This document shows, piece by piece, positions 1-9,178 of a stretch of 64,000 nucleotides of DNA. The DNA is from UBA8389 sp035719105 (lineage in GTDB: Bacteria; Bacteroidota; Bacteroidia; Bacteroidales; UBA1402): assembly GCA_035719105.1 (NCBI GenBank), contig DASTGN010000008.1, positions 537,018 through 601,017 on the forward strand, given 5' to 3'. A program made the position numbers and the translations under genes. Below the pieces are notes generated by a model that had not been told where the DNA came from, made no database searches, and saw only the letters and a program-made list of their open reading frames with translations. Each line of letters starts with the position of its first letter. Positions within the stretch are counted from its first letter, which is position 1.

Positions 1-268
1 CAGTGTGTTCAGATGATTCCATGATTTTGTCATCCGTATAGTAAGGAAAAAGAGCCGCATCAGGATTTTTTCGACCAGCAGTGAGCCCACCCGTACTGGC
101 AATATACATCCATAAATCTGAATCGCTCGCCAAACTGATAAAGAAAGGTTTCAAATCTTCAGCGTGCTCGATGCGATAAAATTTTTCGTCGTGGATCTTC
201 TCAAAATGCCCTTTTACGGTCGCACTATTAAGTTGTACCGGATTTTGTCCGATAAAAAATTCGTTCAT
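1..268 (-). CDS. N-terminal fragment of a large unidentified protein, possibly carbohydrate-active
   Basis: The gene runs off the left edge, and only its first 89 codons are visible, read leftward from the ATG at 268. The fragment begins MNEFFIGQNPVQL and contains a stretch with LWMYIASTGGLTAGRKNPD followed by ALFPYYTDDKI. No signal peptide is seen. The Trp/Tyr/Gly-rich stretch reminds me of very large Bacteroidota proteins sometimes labelled cellobiose phosphorylase-like, but that is memory of a pattern and not proof. The start lies 11 bp after the stop of the upstream sugar symporter, so the two are probably one transcript and the product probably acts on the imported sugar. The function is left open. 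Confidence 0.6.
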   Translation of the reverse strand, partial: MNEFFIGQNPVQLNSATVKGHFEKIHDEKFYRIEHAEDLKPFFISLASDSDLWMYIASTGGLTAGRKNPDAALFPYYTDDKIMESSEHT

Positions 269-279
269 GTGCTTCAAAT

Positions 280-1644
280 TTATTCGGAATCTTGCTCCAA
301 AGCCCGCTTGCTGTCGAGGTCTTTTTTCATAAGATCGGTCGTTTTCGCATCAATCTTGTAGAAAATCATAAAGATGGCACAAGACATGTATAAAAAACCG
401 GGAATGATCGAAACCAACAGTTTAATTCCGGTGATGGCTTCAGGAGTTTGAGTTACATTCGGTACAAACTGTGAAATGGTCAGAATCCAACCGGCAATGG
501 CAGCACCAACGCCCCACCCTGCCTTTTGTGCAAACACAGCTGCAGAGAAATACAGTCCGGTAGCCCGGCGTCCAGTTTTCCATTCACCATAATCTGCAGA
601 ATCGGCAATCATGGTCCACAGCAATGGAACTGCCGGTGCGTAGGCCATTTTGGCAATAATATTAAATAGGTAGATGGTTGTCAGGTCATTGACTCCTGGC
701 AAATAAATCAGCATGAAAAACACTCCAGAAATCAATGAACTGCCTATGAATACATTTCGGTTGCCGAAACGCTTGGCCAAAGGTTTCGACAAGGGCAAAG
801 CAACTATAAGGGCTACGGTTCCGATTACATTGAACAGCTGAACGTTGCTTTCACGGCCCAGGTAATATTTAAAATAATAGGCAATCGCTGCATTTTGCAT
901 GGCAAACATGATGAAGGAAATAATGCCGACCAACGCCAGAATAAGCCAGGCTTTATTTTGAAACAAATTCTTCAGGTCTTCCTTCAAGGAATTCTTTTGT
1001 GATTTAGGTGGTTGAACCCTTTCTTTGGTTGATTTGAAGGTGATGAAGAAAAAGACCAAACTCAAAATTGCAAAAACCAAAACAGTATATTGAAAGCCCT
1101 GAGCCTTATCTCCATGACCGAAAAAGTTAGCCAGTGTCAAAGCCAAACCTGTTACAATGAATTGTCCGGTAAAACCTGCGATGAAGCGGTAGGTATTCAG
1201 GCCTGCCCGTTCATAAGTATCATCGGTCATGACTGCTCCGAGTGCCGAATAAGGCAAGTTTATAAACGCGTAAGCCGTCATTAAAAGGACATAGGTTGCC
1301 CCTGCATAAATAATTTTACCTACTTCGCCAAAGTTTGGGGTAGTGAACGTAAGAATGGCCAAAACCGCATAAGGAATAGCGCCAAACAATATATAGGGAC
1401 GAAACTTTCCCCATTTGGTCTGGGTTCTATCGGAAACCACACCGACAATCGGGTCAATGGCCATATCCCAAAACCTGGCAACCAACATGATGGTGCCAGC
1501 TGCGGCAGCAGAAATTCCATAGACATCGGTATAGAAAAACAAAAGCCAGAATCCGACCATGTCCCAAACAAAATGGGAAGCCGTATCGCCTAAGCTATAG
1601 CCAATTTTTTCCTTAAAGGATAGTTTTGTTGATAAGAGTGCCAT
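280..1644 (-). CDS. GPH-family (MelB-like) sugar:cation symporter
   Basis: This 454-residue polytopic membrane protein fits the glycoside-pentoside-hexuronide:cation symporter family, which imports oligosaccharides or glycosides with H+ or Na+. The N-terminus has the family pattern, with KIGYSLGD and FYTDVYGIS followed by RFWDMAIDPIVG, then a loop containing SDRTQTKWGKFRPY. About twelve hydrophobic segments are spread over the length, which is usual for the family. The start at 1644 follows a TAAATTTG promoter box and a 12-bp palindrome. It is co-directional with, and 11 bp ahead of, the truncated gene at the left edge, and divergent from the propeller/LuxR regulator, which may control it. 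The substrate cannot be told from sequence. Confidence 0.88.
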   Translation of the reverse strand: MALLSTKLSFKEKIGYSLGDTASHFVWDMVGFWLLFFYTDVYGISAAAAGTIMLVARFWDMAIDPIVGVVSDRTQTKWGKFRPYILFGAIPYAVLAILTFTTPNFGEVGKIIYAGATYVLLMTAYAFINLPYSALGAVMTDDTYERAGLNTYRFIAGFTGQFIVTGLALTLANFFGHGDKAQGFQYTVLVFAILSLVFFFITFKSTKERVQPPKSQKNSLKEDLKNLFQNKAWLILALVGIISFIMFAMQNAAIAYYFKYYLGRESNVQLFNVIGTVALIVALPLSKPLAKRFGNRNVFIGSSLISGVFFMLIYLPGVNDLTTIYLFNIIAKMAYAPAVPLLWTMIADSADYGEWKTGRRATGLYFSAAVFAQKAGWGVGAAIAGWILTISQFVPNVTQTPEAITGIKLLVSIIPGFLYMSCAIFMIFYKIDAKTTDLMKKDLDSKRALEQDSE

Positions 1645-1940
1645 ATGATATTCGATTTATAGTGTTTCCTCCTGTGATAGCCCAAATTTAATTTACTAGT
1701 AAACCTTGTAAAATTAAAAAAGATCTAAGTTCAAACTGATAATTTCAATTCACAATAACTCGCATGCACTACAAAGCAAGTTCACAAAAATACACAAACA
1801 ACTCTACTAATGTGCTGTATATCTTTATTTTATAAATTCATCTGTTGTACAACATATTTTATTATACTTTTCAACTTACAAAAATCGGTTAATATTGAGG
1901 AGCAATCAACAATAAATGATTTCTACAACCGATTACGACC
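1645..1940. promoter_or_regulatory. Divergent intergenic region with promoter and two palindromes
   Basis: This AT-rich gap separates the GPH symporter from the propeller/LuxR regulator. Seen directly are a perfect 12-bp palindrome TTTACTAGTAAA at 1692-1703, a second perfect palindrome TGTTGTACAACA at 1843-1854, and a minus-strand TAAATTTG box at 1683-1690 that fits the Bacteroidota -7 consensus TAnnTTTG. The first palindrome lies just upstream of that box, between the expected -33 and -7 positions, where a repressor or activator site would act. No clear promoter box was found for the rightward regulator gene. The operator role is inference. Confidence 0.5.
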
Positions 1941-4823
1941 ATGAAAAAAATTCTAATTTATCTAAGTCTGTTCCTTTGTCATGTGACTTCTTATGCATAT
2001 CATCCCATGGTTCGCAATTTTACCAGAGATACCTACAAATCTGGCACGCAAAACTGGGCAATTTCACAGAATAGTTCCAATGTCATGTATTTTGCCAATA
2101 ATTTTGGATTGATGGAATTCGATGGCAAGAACTGGAATACGTACCCCATCATCAATGGAACCAATGTACGTTCGGTCTTATCGACAAAAGACGGGCGATA
2201 TTATGCGTCCTCATTCAATGAGTTTGGTTATTTCAAGAAAGAACGGAATGGTCTTTTTGAATATCATTCATTAATTAATAAATCGATTGTCAATCCGATC
2301 AATTCGAACGAGCTCTTCAACATTGTCGAAGGCAAGAACGCCATTTATTTTCAATCTGAACGATGCGTTTACAAGTACAACGGCGACACGACCATACGAT
2401 TGCCTTTTAACGGGAAATTGAACACTTCTGCCTTTGTACACGACATTTTATTTGTAGCTAGTGTCCAAAACGGTGTGTTTATGTTGAATGGGAATTTGTT
2501 CGTACGCATTCCAGGTTCAGAAATACTCCAACAAAAAAAGATCAGTTCCATCCTTCCGTACAAGAAAAACAAGGTGCTGTTTATTACAAGTTTCAATGGC
2601 GTTTATGTGTATGACGGTAATTCCATCACCCCTTTCAACACTGGCATTGATGAATTTCTTAAATCCAGTCAAGTTTTTTGCGCCACCACCAATGGCAAAC
2701 AATTGGTGTTTGGAACGGTGCAAAGGGGTATTGCCATTCAAAACATCGAAGACCGTTCCGTAATCTATGTAAACACGTACTCGGGGCTTCAAAACAATAC
2801 AGTATTGAGTGTTATTTTTGATAATCTGCAAAATCTTTGGCTCGGATTGGACAAAGGGATCGATTACGTCATGTTGAACAGCCCAATGCTTAACCTGTTC
2901 GACAATAACAATTTATTCGGTGCGGGTTATACCTCATTACTTAAAAACAAGACCCTGTATGTTGGAACCAATCAGGGGCTGTATTACATGCCTTATCCGA
3001 CAGCAAATGGGTCGCATCCGGATAACTTGAAAATGATCAAGGGAATGGAAGGTCAGGTTTGGAGTCTGACCGAAATCGACAACACCATCTTTTGTGGTGA
3101 CGACCAGGGTGGTTTCATCGTACGTCCCAACGGAACTGAACGCATTCAAGGGCTTTCCGGAACCTGGGCATTCAAACCCTTGCGGAACCGTCCCGACCTG
3201 ATTCTGGGTTGTTCTTACCAAGGTCTGTTTTTGTTGAAGAAAGTCGGTTCAACCTGGAAATTGTCACAATTCATCAAAGGCAAATTCACGGAATCCAGCC
3301 CTATGTTCGAAGAAGACACCGATGGAACAGTTTGGTTCAGTCATTGGCAAAAAGGGTTGTTTCACCTGTATTTCAACGCAGCCATGGACAGCATTGTCCG
3401 GGTTGATTTGTATAACGGTTCCAACGGAATGCCCAGTGACAGGAACAATACGTTGTTTCGGGTCGGTAAGGAAATCATTTTCTCTTCGGAAGCTGGTTTT
3501 TTCAATTTCGACCGGAAAACTAAAAAAATGATACCCAATGTCGCTTGGAACAATTTGTTTGTCACTTTGCCTAACAGTGTACGCCTTCACGAAAGCAAGT
3601 CCGGTGATGTTTGGTGCGTATCGGGGAGCTTCATCGGAGTTGCCAAAAAGAAAGCCAACGGCTATGTCATGGACTCCCTTACCTACCGAATTCTGCAGCC
3701 AAAAATCATCATTGGGTTCGAGAATTTCAATTTTATTGATGGAAACACGACGCTATTAAGTACTGAAGATGGCTTCTGTTGGTTGGACAATCGTCGGGGC
3801 ATGTCGACCTCCAATACGTTTAAGGTTTTCGTACGTAAGGTACAAGTAACCAACAAAGGCATACTCGATGCTGATGGCAGTCGAGAATGGAATAAAAACG
3901 AGGGCGACCTTTTTTCGCACAACCAGAATTCTCTTCGGTTTGAATACGTTGCACCGGAATACCGCAATGCAAACCTCGTCAAATACAGCTATATGCTCGA
4001 AAACTACGACGACGAATGGTCAAATTACACGTTAGACAACATCAAGGAATATACTCATTTGCCCAAGGGTCACTACAAATTCAGAGTTAGGGCTAAGAAT
4101 GAACTAGAATCAAAGATTTCAGAATGCACCTACGAATTTACTGTCAAACCAGCTTGGTACGAATCCAAAATAGCGTTGTTCATCTATTTCCTACTGCTCT
4201 TAACGGCTTTGGGCGGAATGCTTTATTTTATCAATCATCGATATAATAAAGGGGCGCGAGACATGGAGCTGCAAAAAGAAAAGGAAATGCTGGAGCAAAA
4301 GAAACATTTTGACGCTGTGACCACGGAAAAAAAGAATGAAATCAAGGAACTGAAAAACCAGCAACTACAATATGAGCTTCGTCACAAATCACAGGAATTG
4401 GCCAGTTCAACCATTAATTTGATTCGGAAAAACGAAATTCTGTTGGAAATTATTGAAAGCCTTTCCAAAGTAAGCGACGATATCAAAGCAAATAATGACT
4501 CTGCCACTGTTCTGAACAAATTGCATAAAATGGAACGCAACATCAGGCAGAACATCGAAAACGACGACAACTGGAAACGCTTTGAAGAGAATTTCGACTT
4601 GGTGTATGAGAACTATCTGAAACGACTGGGAGACCTCTACCCCGATTTGAGTGTGAGTGACAAAAAACTCTGTGCCTATCTCAAAATGGATCTATCATCC
4701 AAAGACATAGCCTCCTTGTTCAACATTTCGGTGAGAAGCGTTGAAATGAGTCGTTATCGGCTGCGTAAAAAAATGGAATTGGACAGAGGAGAAAATCTGG
4801 TGGATTATCTGCAAAAGATATGA
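1941..4823 (+). CDS. Transmembrane beta-propeller / Y_Y_Y sensor with cytoplasmic LuxR-type HTH
   Basis: This 960-residue one-component regulator has a signal peptide in the first 19 residues and a long periplasmic part of repeated propeller blades to about residue 670. Tandem features such as GKNWNTYP, GLQNNTVLSVIFD and NLWLGLDKGID are typical of Reg_prop repeats. A Y_Y_Y-type domain follows at about 675-740 (YSYMLENYDDEWSNY), then one membrane helix near 745-765, a charged coiled coil at about 770-830, and a C-terminal LuxR-like HTH at about 895-960 (LSVSDKKLCAYLKMDLSSKD, then SVEMSRYRLRKKM). The architecture matches SusR-type regulators of Bacteroidota polysaccharide or sugar loci, which bind a saccharide in the periplasm and DNA inside. 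There is no histidine kinase domain, so it differs from hybrid two-component systems. It is divergent from the GPH symporter, its likely target. Confidence 0.87.
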   Translation: MKKILIYLSLFLCHVTSYAYHPMVRNFTRDTYKSGTQNWAISQNSSNVMYFANNFGLMEFDGKNWNTYPIINGTNVRSVLSTKDGRYYASSFNEFGYFKKERNGLFEYHSLINKSIVNPINSNELFNIVEGKNAIYFQSERCVYKYNGDTTIRLPFNGKLNTSAFVHDILFVASVQNGVFMLNGNLFVRIPGSEILQQKKISSILPYKKNKVLFITSFNGVYVYDGNSITPFNTGIDEFLKSSQVFCATTNGKQLVFGTVQRGIAIQNIEDRSVIYVNTYSGLQNNTVLSVIFDNLQNLWLGLDKGIDYVMLNSPMLNLFDNNNLFGAGYTSLLKNKTLYVGTNQGLYYMPYPTANGSHPDNLKMIKGMEGQVWSLTEIDNTIFCGDDQGGFIVRPNGTERIQGLSGTWAFKPLRNRPDLILGCSYQGLFLLKKVGSTWKLSQFIKGKFTESSPMFEEDTDGTVWFSHWQKGLFHLYFNAAMDSIVRVDLYNGSNGMPSDRNNTLFRVGKEIIFSSEAGFFNFDRKTKKMIPNVAWNNLFVTLPNSVRLHESKSGDVWCVSGSFIGVAKKKANGYVMDSLTYRILQPKIIIGFENFNFIDGNTTLLSTEDGFCWLDNRRGMSTSNTFKVFVRKVQVTNKGILDADGSREWNKNEGDLFSHNQNSLRFEYVAPEYRNANLVKYSYMLENYDDEWSNYTLDNIKEYTHLPKGHYKFRVRAKNELESKISECTYEFTVKPAWYESKIALFIYFLLLLTALGGMLYFINHRYNKGARDMELQKEKEMLEQKKHFDAVTTEKKNEIKELKNQQLQYELRHKSQELASSTINLIRKNEILLEIIESLSKVSDDIKANNDSATVLNKLHKMERNIRQNIENDDNWKRFEENFDLVYENYLKRLGDLYPDLSVSDKKLCAYLKMDLSSKDIASLFNISVRSVEMSRYRLRKKMELDRGENLVDYLQKI

Positions 4824-4836
4824 CGTCAGAGAGCGG

Positions 4837-5793
4837 TCAATGCTCTTTGATAAACCGTTCCATTCGCTTTACAAATTCATCAGGACATTCCATGGCGGTG
4901 AAATGACCGGCATCCTGAATCATTTCAATGCGTGATTCTTTGCAAAGGGCTGCCATTTTTTGCATGGATCGCTTGCTACCTTTACTATCGTATTGTCCAA
5001 TCAAAAACAATACCGGAGGATGTGTCTTTTGTTTCGAAAGCAAACTATCTGCCTGCACGCCGATGAAAGCATCCGTTTCAGGATGCGTCCATTGCCAGGC
5101 TTGCCAATCGTCTACCATTCGGTTCAGTTCCTTTTTGATGCTACGGTAGTGCTTGCCACTAATGCTTTTCATGGCTAGCTTCCAATCCATCTTCAGCGAA
5201 TCCACGCCTCGTTTCATATTTTTATCTACTTCTTGGCGCTTAAGTGTGAAAATGGTATCATTGTAAATTTTCAACAATTGCTTGGGAGCACTGCTTCGGT
5301 CGGGAAAAGCACTGATGGCCCCCGAAGTGATGGTTGCTGTCAAAACGCGTTCCGGATACAGGGCCACAAAATCGGCCAAGGTCATTCCGCCCAAAGAAAG
5401 TCCCGCCAAATGAGCCTTTTTGATACCCATGCCATCCATGAAATTACAAAGGTCGTCAGCCTGCAAAAATCCAAATCCAACTTCGGGCACGTCCGATTTT
5501 CCATAACCACGCAAATCATAACGGATTACTCGATATTTTTTGGCCAATTTATAAAAGACATCGTCCCACATACGGCAATCCACTGAATGAGCGTGTAACA
5601 AAATTACCGGTTCACCCTGCCCCAATTCCTCATAATACAATTTGGCGGTCGGATGTTTGGGTGAAAGCGTATAAACGCCTGACAAAGCGTTTTTTGTAAT
5701 CGTTGGAACGGCAATGAAACCGGATTTGGGAGTCGGTTTGCAAGCAGTCGACAAAACAAGCAAAGCAATGGAAAAAAATCGAACGAACTTCAT
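4837..5793 (-). CDS. Alpha/beta-hydrolase lipoprotein
   Basis: This 318-residue protein has a lipoprotein signal peptide ending in LSTAC (lipid on Cys18), so it is anchored outside the cytoplasm. The rest is an alpha/beta-hydrolase fold. The nucleophile elbow GLSLGG puts the catalytic Ser at 133, the strand RYDLRGYGKSD is typical of the fold, and the catalytic His is probably 297 in DAGHFTAME. The oxyanion region reads LLHAHS in place of the common HG. The substrate is unknown; esters and lactones are both possible. Its start is 1 bp from the end of manA, so it is the last gene of the hexose operon. It converges on the LuxR regulator gene with 13 bp between stops. Confidence 0.85.
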   Translation of the reverse strand: MKFVRFFSIALLVLSTACKPTPKSGFIAVPTITKNALSGVYTLSPKHPTAKLYYEELGQGEPVILLHAHSVDCRMWDDVFYKLAKKYRVIRYDLRGYGKSDVPEVGFGFLQADDLCNFMDGMGIKKAHLAGLSLGGMTLADFVALYPERVLTATITSGAISAFPDRSSAPKQLLKIYNDTIFTLKRQEVDKNMKRGVDSLKMDWKLAMKSISGKHYRSIKKELNRMVDDWQAWQWTHPETDAFIGVQADSLLSKQKTHPPVLFLIGQYDSKGSKRSMQKMAALCKESRIEMIQDAGHFTAMECPDEFVKRMERFIKEH

Positions 5794-5794
5794 T

Positions 5795-6841
5795 TTACAA
5801 AATATAGGATTCCAACAACAGCAATTCTTTAGTTGTACTTAAAACGGTAGCCTTGATCGAAGCTGGCAATAATACTGTCTCGCCCTGACATACAGTCAAG
5901 TATTCATTTTCGTCAAACTGAATTTGCCCCTCGCCTTTCATACAAACGTAAATGACGAAACTGTCAAGACCCTCGTAACTTCGATCCATTTCCAGTGTTT
6001 CAATCATTGGAACCCGCTTGGTGCCTTTTTCTGTCCGAATGGTTTCATAACCGGATTCGTCCGCTTTGAGATGAATTCGGTTGGTGGTGAAATAGGGGCA
6101 AGACACCAGCGGAGTCAATTCATTTTCGAGCGCCTGATAATTGGTTTGAAGGTTATCGTAGTGTTCGAAGTCGATGGCTTCCTTAGCCAATTCCGTATGC
6201 AATTCCCTTCCGTTGCCGAGGGCATCCTTGCGGTTGTAATCGTACAGGCGGTAAGTGATGTTGGAGCTTTGCTGTATTTCGGCAATGAAAAGTCCGGATC
6301 CGATGGCATGTACACGACCAGCAGGTAAGAAAAATACATCTCCGGATTTCGCTTCGTGTTTTTGTAGAACCTCCTCGATGGAATTATCGGCAATGCGTCG
6401 GGAATACTCGTCCGCATCAATCTGTTTCGAGAAACCGGAAATTAGTTTCGAGCCTGGTTTGGAGTCTACGACGTACCACATTTCGGTCTTCCCAAAGGAG
6501 TCATGCCGCTTGCGAGCCAACGCATCGTTCGGATGAACTTGAATGGACAAATCGTCTTCGGCATCGATGAATTTGACCAATAAGGGAAATTCCATGCCAA
6601 AGCGTTTGTATATTTTCTTTCCCAGCAAGTCTTCGGGAGCCCTCTCCATCAGTTCTGTCAGACTCATGCCTTTTAAAGGTCCGTTTGCCACTACAGAAAC
6701 AGAACCAGGCACTTGGGAAAGCTCCCAGCTTTCCCCAATACCAGACTCTTTGATTTCCAAATGCTTGAAACTACAGATTTTGGAACCACCCCAAATAATC
6801 TTTTTCAGGATGGGTTCAAATTTGAAAGGATACCATTCCAT
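5795..6841 (-). CDS. manA: Mannose-6-phosphate isomerase, class I
   Basis: The 348-residue zinc enzyme interconverts mannose 6-phosphate and fructose 6-phosphate in the cytoplasm. The N-terminus has the short class I pattern (PFKFEPILKKIIWGG), and the metal-binding core SIQVHPND is followed by GKTEMWYVVD. FLPAGRVHAIGSG carries further metal and active-site residues. The length matches the short Bacillus/Bacteroides form and not the longer E. coli ManA. A TATCTTTG box sits on the minus strand at 6863-6870, about 22 bp before the start, so it may have its own promoter in addition to read-through from the ROK kinase. The neighbouring kinase and permease support a role in mannose or fructose catabolism. 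Confidence 0.93.
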   Translation of the reverse strand: MEWYPFKFEPILKKIIWGGSKICSFKHLEIKESGIGESWELSQVPGSVSVVANGPLKGMSLTELMERAPEDLLGKKIYKRFGMEFPLLVKFIDAEDDLSIQVHPNDALARKRHDSFGKTEMWYVVDSKPGSKLISGFSKQIDADEYSRRIADNSIEEVLQKHEAKSGDVFFLPAGRVHAIGSGLFIAEIQQSSNITYRLYDYNRKDALGNGRELHTELAKEAIDFEHYDNLQTNYQALENELTPLVSCPYFTTNRIHLKADESGYETIRTEKGTKRVPMIETLEMDRSYEGLDSFVIYVCMKGEGQIQFDENEYLTVCQGETVLLPASIKATVLSTTKELLLLESYIL

Positions 6842-6862
6842 AAGCGCTTATAAAAACAAGAA

Positions 6863-6870
6863 CAAAGATA
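6863..6870 (-). promoter_or_regulatory. Putative -7 promoter box for manA
   Basis: CAAAGATA on the plus strand reads TATCTTTG on the minus strand, an exact match to the Bacteroidota -7 consensus TAnnTTTG, about 22 bp before the manA start. The -33 element is weak (TTTA-like). Confidence 0.5.
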
Positions 6871-6892
6871 GCGTTTTTTAGCCTATGGTCGT

Positions 6893-7990
6893 TTAAAGTT
6901 TGTCCAATTCATTTAACGCAAAGGAATAGGCTCCCAAGGCGATAGCCTTGCTGGCACCAAGTTTTGAAATAACAACCCCCATACGTTTAACGGGATCAAA
7001 ATCTACTAGTTGGTCTGTTTCTGGCACCTTAATTTTGGTCACGGAGCCTTGAAGAAATGCAGTCCGATCTTGGGGGTCATCCAAATCGTAGGCTTTCATT
7101 TCCGTACGTGGTTTAGGTGTACCGTCCATTAAATTGATGGTACCGTTCAGTTCACTCATCAGTGCTGGCATGAAGTATTTTTTAGCCGAGGCGAGGCCAC
7201 CACCTATGACGACAAGACCATCCAAAACAGTGGCAACCACTGCGATACCTTCTCCAGTCATTTCACCAAATTCTGCAAACGATTTTTTTGCGGCTTCAAC
7301 ATCTCCTTTAGTCGTACCCTCTGCAATATCGAAAATATCTTTGGGGGTCAAGCTGCGATCGTCTCCCGATTCCTCCCGATAGACCCGTTGAATGGCTCGA
7401 ATGGCTACACCCTCTTCCAGCAACACGTCGCGTTTGTATTTATGACGCAACAGCCAAACTTCACCGGCAGCACCGTTATCACCCAGGAAAAGTTCGTTTT
7501 TGCGGACGATGCCACAACCAAATCCTGTTCCAAGGGTGAATCCCAGTAGGTTCTCGTAACTTTTGGGACTACCGGCTTGAGCCAGCATGGCATTGGTTTC
7601 AGGCAAGGCCCCTGCAATGCATTCTCCATAAGCGAACAAGTCTCCGTCATTGTTGATGAACACAGGCAAGCCGAATTTGGCCTTCAGAAATGGCCCGAGT
7701 GCAACTCCACCGCGGAAGGCAGGCAAGTTGGGCAAATCCATGATGATACCGTTCTTGTAATCGGCAGGACCTGGGAAAGCAAAACTGATGGCGACGACTG
7801 GTTCTTTCAGCCGATTGAGAATGGTGGAAAAACCCGTTTCCAACGTTCGAAGGCATTTTTCAAGATTGTCTGCATTGGAAGGCAGAGTCAAGGGTTCAAC
7901 AATTTCTTTATTGCCTCGCATGGCTGAAAACACAAAGTTCGTTCCACCTGCATCAAGGGTCATGACAACCCGCTTATCGTTTTTATACAT
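6893..7990 (-). CDS. ROK-family sugar kinase
   Basis: This 365-residue cytoplasmic protein has the ROK/ASKHA layout. It has the phosphate-1 loop LDAGGTNFVFSA near the N-terminus, an acidic sugar-site stretch FINNDGDLFAYGE with the likely catalytic Asp, GFTLGTGFGCG as the second glycine loop, and GLVVIGGGLASA as the adenosine motif. The cysteine-rich zinc motif CxCGxxGCxE common in ROK proteins is absent; the corresponding place reads NGAAGEVWLLRHKYKRD. The gene is 2 bp after the FHS permease and 51 bp before manA, so fructokinase, mannokinase or glucokinase activity is the natural inference. It lacks an N-terminal HTH, so it is a kinase and not a ROK repressor. Confidence 0.85.
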   Translation of the reverse strand: MYKNDKRVVMTLDAGGTNFVFSAMRGNKEIVEPLTLPSNADNLEKCLRTLETGFSTILNRLKEPVVAISFAFPGPADYKNGIIMDLPNLPAFRGGVALGPFLKAKFGLPVFINNDGDLFAYGECIAGALPETNAMLAQAGSPKSYENLLGFTLGTGFGCGIVRKNELFLGDNGAAGEVWLLRHKYKRDVLLEEGVAIRAIQRVYREESGDDRSLTPKDIFDIAEGTTKGDVEAAKKSFAEFGEMTGEGIAVVATVLDGLVVIGGGLASAKKYFMPALMSELNGTINLMDGTPKPRTEMKAYDLDDPQDRTAFLQGSVTKIKVPETDQLVDFDPVKRMGVVISKLGASKAIALGAYSFALNELDKL

Positions 7991-7992
7991 GA

Positions 7993-9153
7993 TTATTTTT
8001 TAGTTTTAAGTCCGAATGCTAAGTAAGTCAAGTAACAGATACACAGAGAGATTACAATCAACGACCCCGTTTGTGATCCGATTTTCTCCGCTGCCATACC
8101 CATCAGTGGGGGCACAACAGCTCCGCCGAACACACCAGTGATCATCAGTCCGGAAATCTCGTTGGCTTTGTCGGGACGGGCTGTGATGGCCTTTCCGTAT
8201 ATGATGGGGAAAATACTGGAACAGGCAAATCCGATCACACCGACCACGATCAAAATGGAAATCTTATCGGGCATGAAAAATAAAATGCCTATAGCCAATA
8301 AAGCTATGAGTATGTGTATTTTAAAATACTTGATTGGAACCATTCGGGCAAGCAAAATGGAACCGATGAGCGCACCAGCCGTTCGACACAGGAAATATAC
8401 GCTGGAGCCAATGCCGGCGGCTTGCAGATCCAATCCACTCCGTTCAAGCAATAATTTCGGAGTGACGGTATTCATGCCCACATCGGTACCTACCACAAAA
8501 ACGATTCCCAAAAATAGGAGCAATATGGTTTTGTCTTTTAACAAAGCAAACGTATTGCCAATGGAAGCCACTTCTTTGGCGGGTTCTTCAGTCGGAATTT
8601 TGGTTACCAACAACCATAGAGAAGAAATCACTGTAATGGCAGCGTAAATCGGGAAGATGTACATCCAGTTGCCCAGCTGTGTGGCAGCAAAAGCGGCGAT
8701 AATTGGTCCAAGGAAGGAACAAACGGCTTTGACTACCTGTCCGACCGTTAGGGAACTGGTCAGTGCTTCACCCTTTACTACATTGGTCAATAGCGGATTC
8801 AGTGATACTTGCAGAATCGTGTTGCCAATTCCTAGTAAAACGAAGGCAGCCAGGTAAGCCGGTAGGGAATGTGCAAAAAACAAGGGAATGAACATTCCGA
8901 TGATGGTTATGATATTGCTCACCTGAACCGTTTTTTTGCGACCGATCTTATTCATGACGATGGCTGAAGGCACTGAGAACAACAGGAACCAGAAGAAAAC
9001 CATGGATGGAATAAAGCCGGCGGCCCATTCACTCAGCCCAAAGGCTTCCTTCATGTACGAGGTTGAAATACCAACCACGTCACAGAATCCCATGACAAAA
9101 AATCCGAAAAGAACGGGTAAGGCTTTGGAAATCGGGGAAGTTTCTTTTTTCAT
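7993..9153 (-). CDS. FHS-type MFS sugar permease
   Basis: This 386-residue protein has about twelve membrane segments and resembles the fucose/glucose-galactose (FHS) branch of the major facilitator superfamily, which performs sugar:H+ symport. Features include FFVMGFCDVVGISTSYMKEAFG at the first helix, the loop NKIGRKKTVQ after helix 2, and GIGNTILQVSLNPLLT, which is characteristic of FHS carriers. It is followed 2 bp later by the ROK kinase and then manA, which suggests uptake of mannose, fructose or glucose as free sugar with phosphorylation after entry. The substrate is inferred only from context. Confidence 0.85.
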   Translation of the reverse strand: MKKETSPISKALPVLFGFFVMGFCDVVGISTSYMKEAFGLSEWAAGFIPSMVFFWFLLFSVPSAIVMNKIGRKKTVQVSNIITIIGMFIPLFFAHSLPAYLAAFVLLGIGNTILQVSLNPLLTNVVKGEALTSSLTVGQVVKAVCSFLGPIIAAFAATQLGNWMYIFPIYAAITVISSLWLLVTKIPTEEPAKEVASIGNTFALLKDKTILLLFLGIVFVVGTDVGMNTVTPKLLLERSGLDLQAAGIGSSVYFLCRTAGALIGSILLARMVPIKYFKIHILIALLAIGILFFMPDKISILIVVGVIGFACSSIFPIIYGKAITARPDKANEISGLMITGVFGGAVVPPLMGMAAEKIGSQTGSLIVISLCICYLTYLAFGLKTKK

Positions 9154-9178
9154 TTTATAGACTTTAAGGTAAGATAAT

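Noticed and set aside
5924..6328. A 134-codon frame antisense to manA
   Set aside because: manA has intact motifs along the same stretch; the antisense frame shows no signal, motif or start context.
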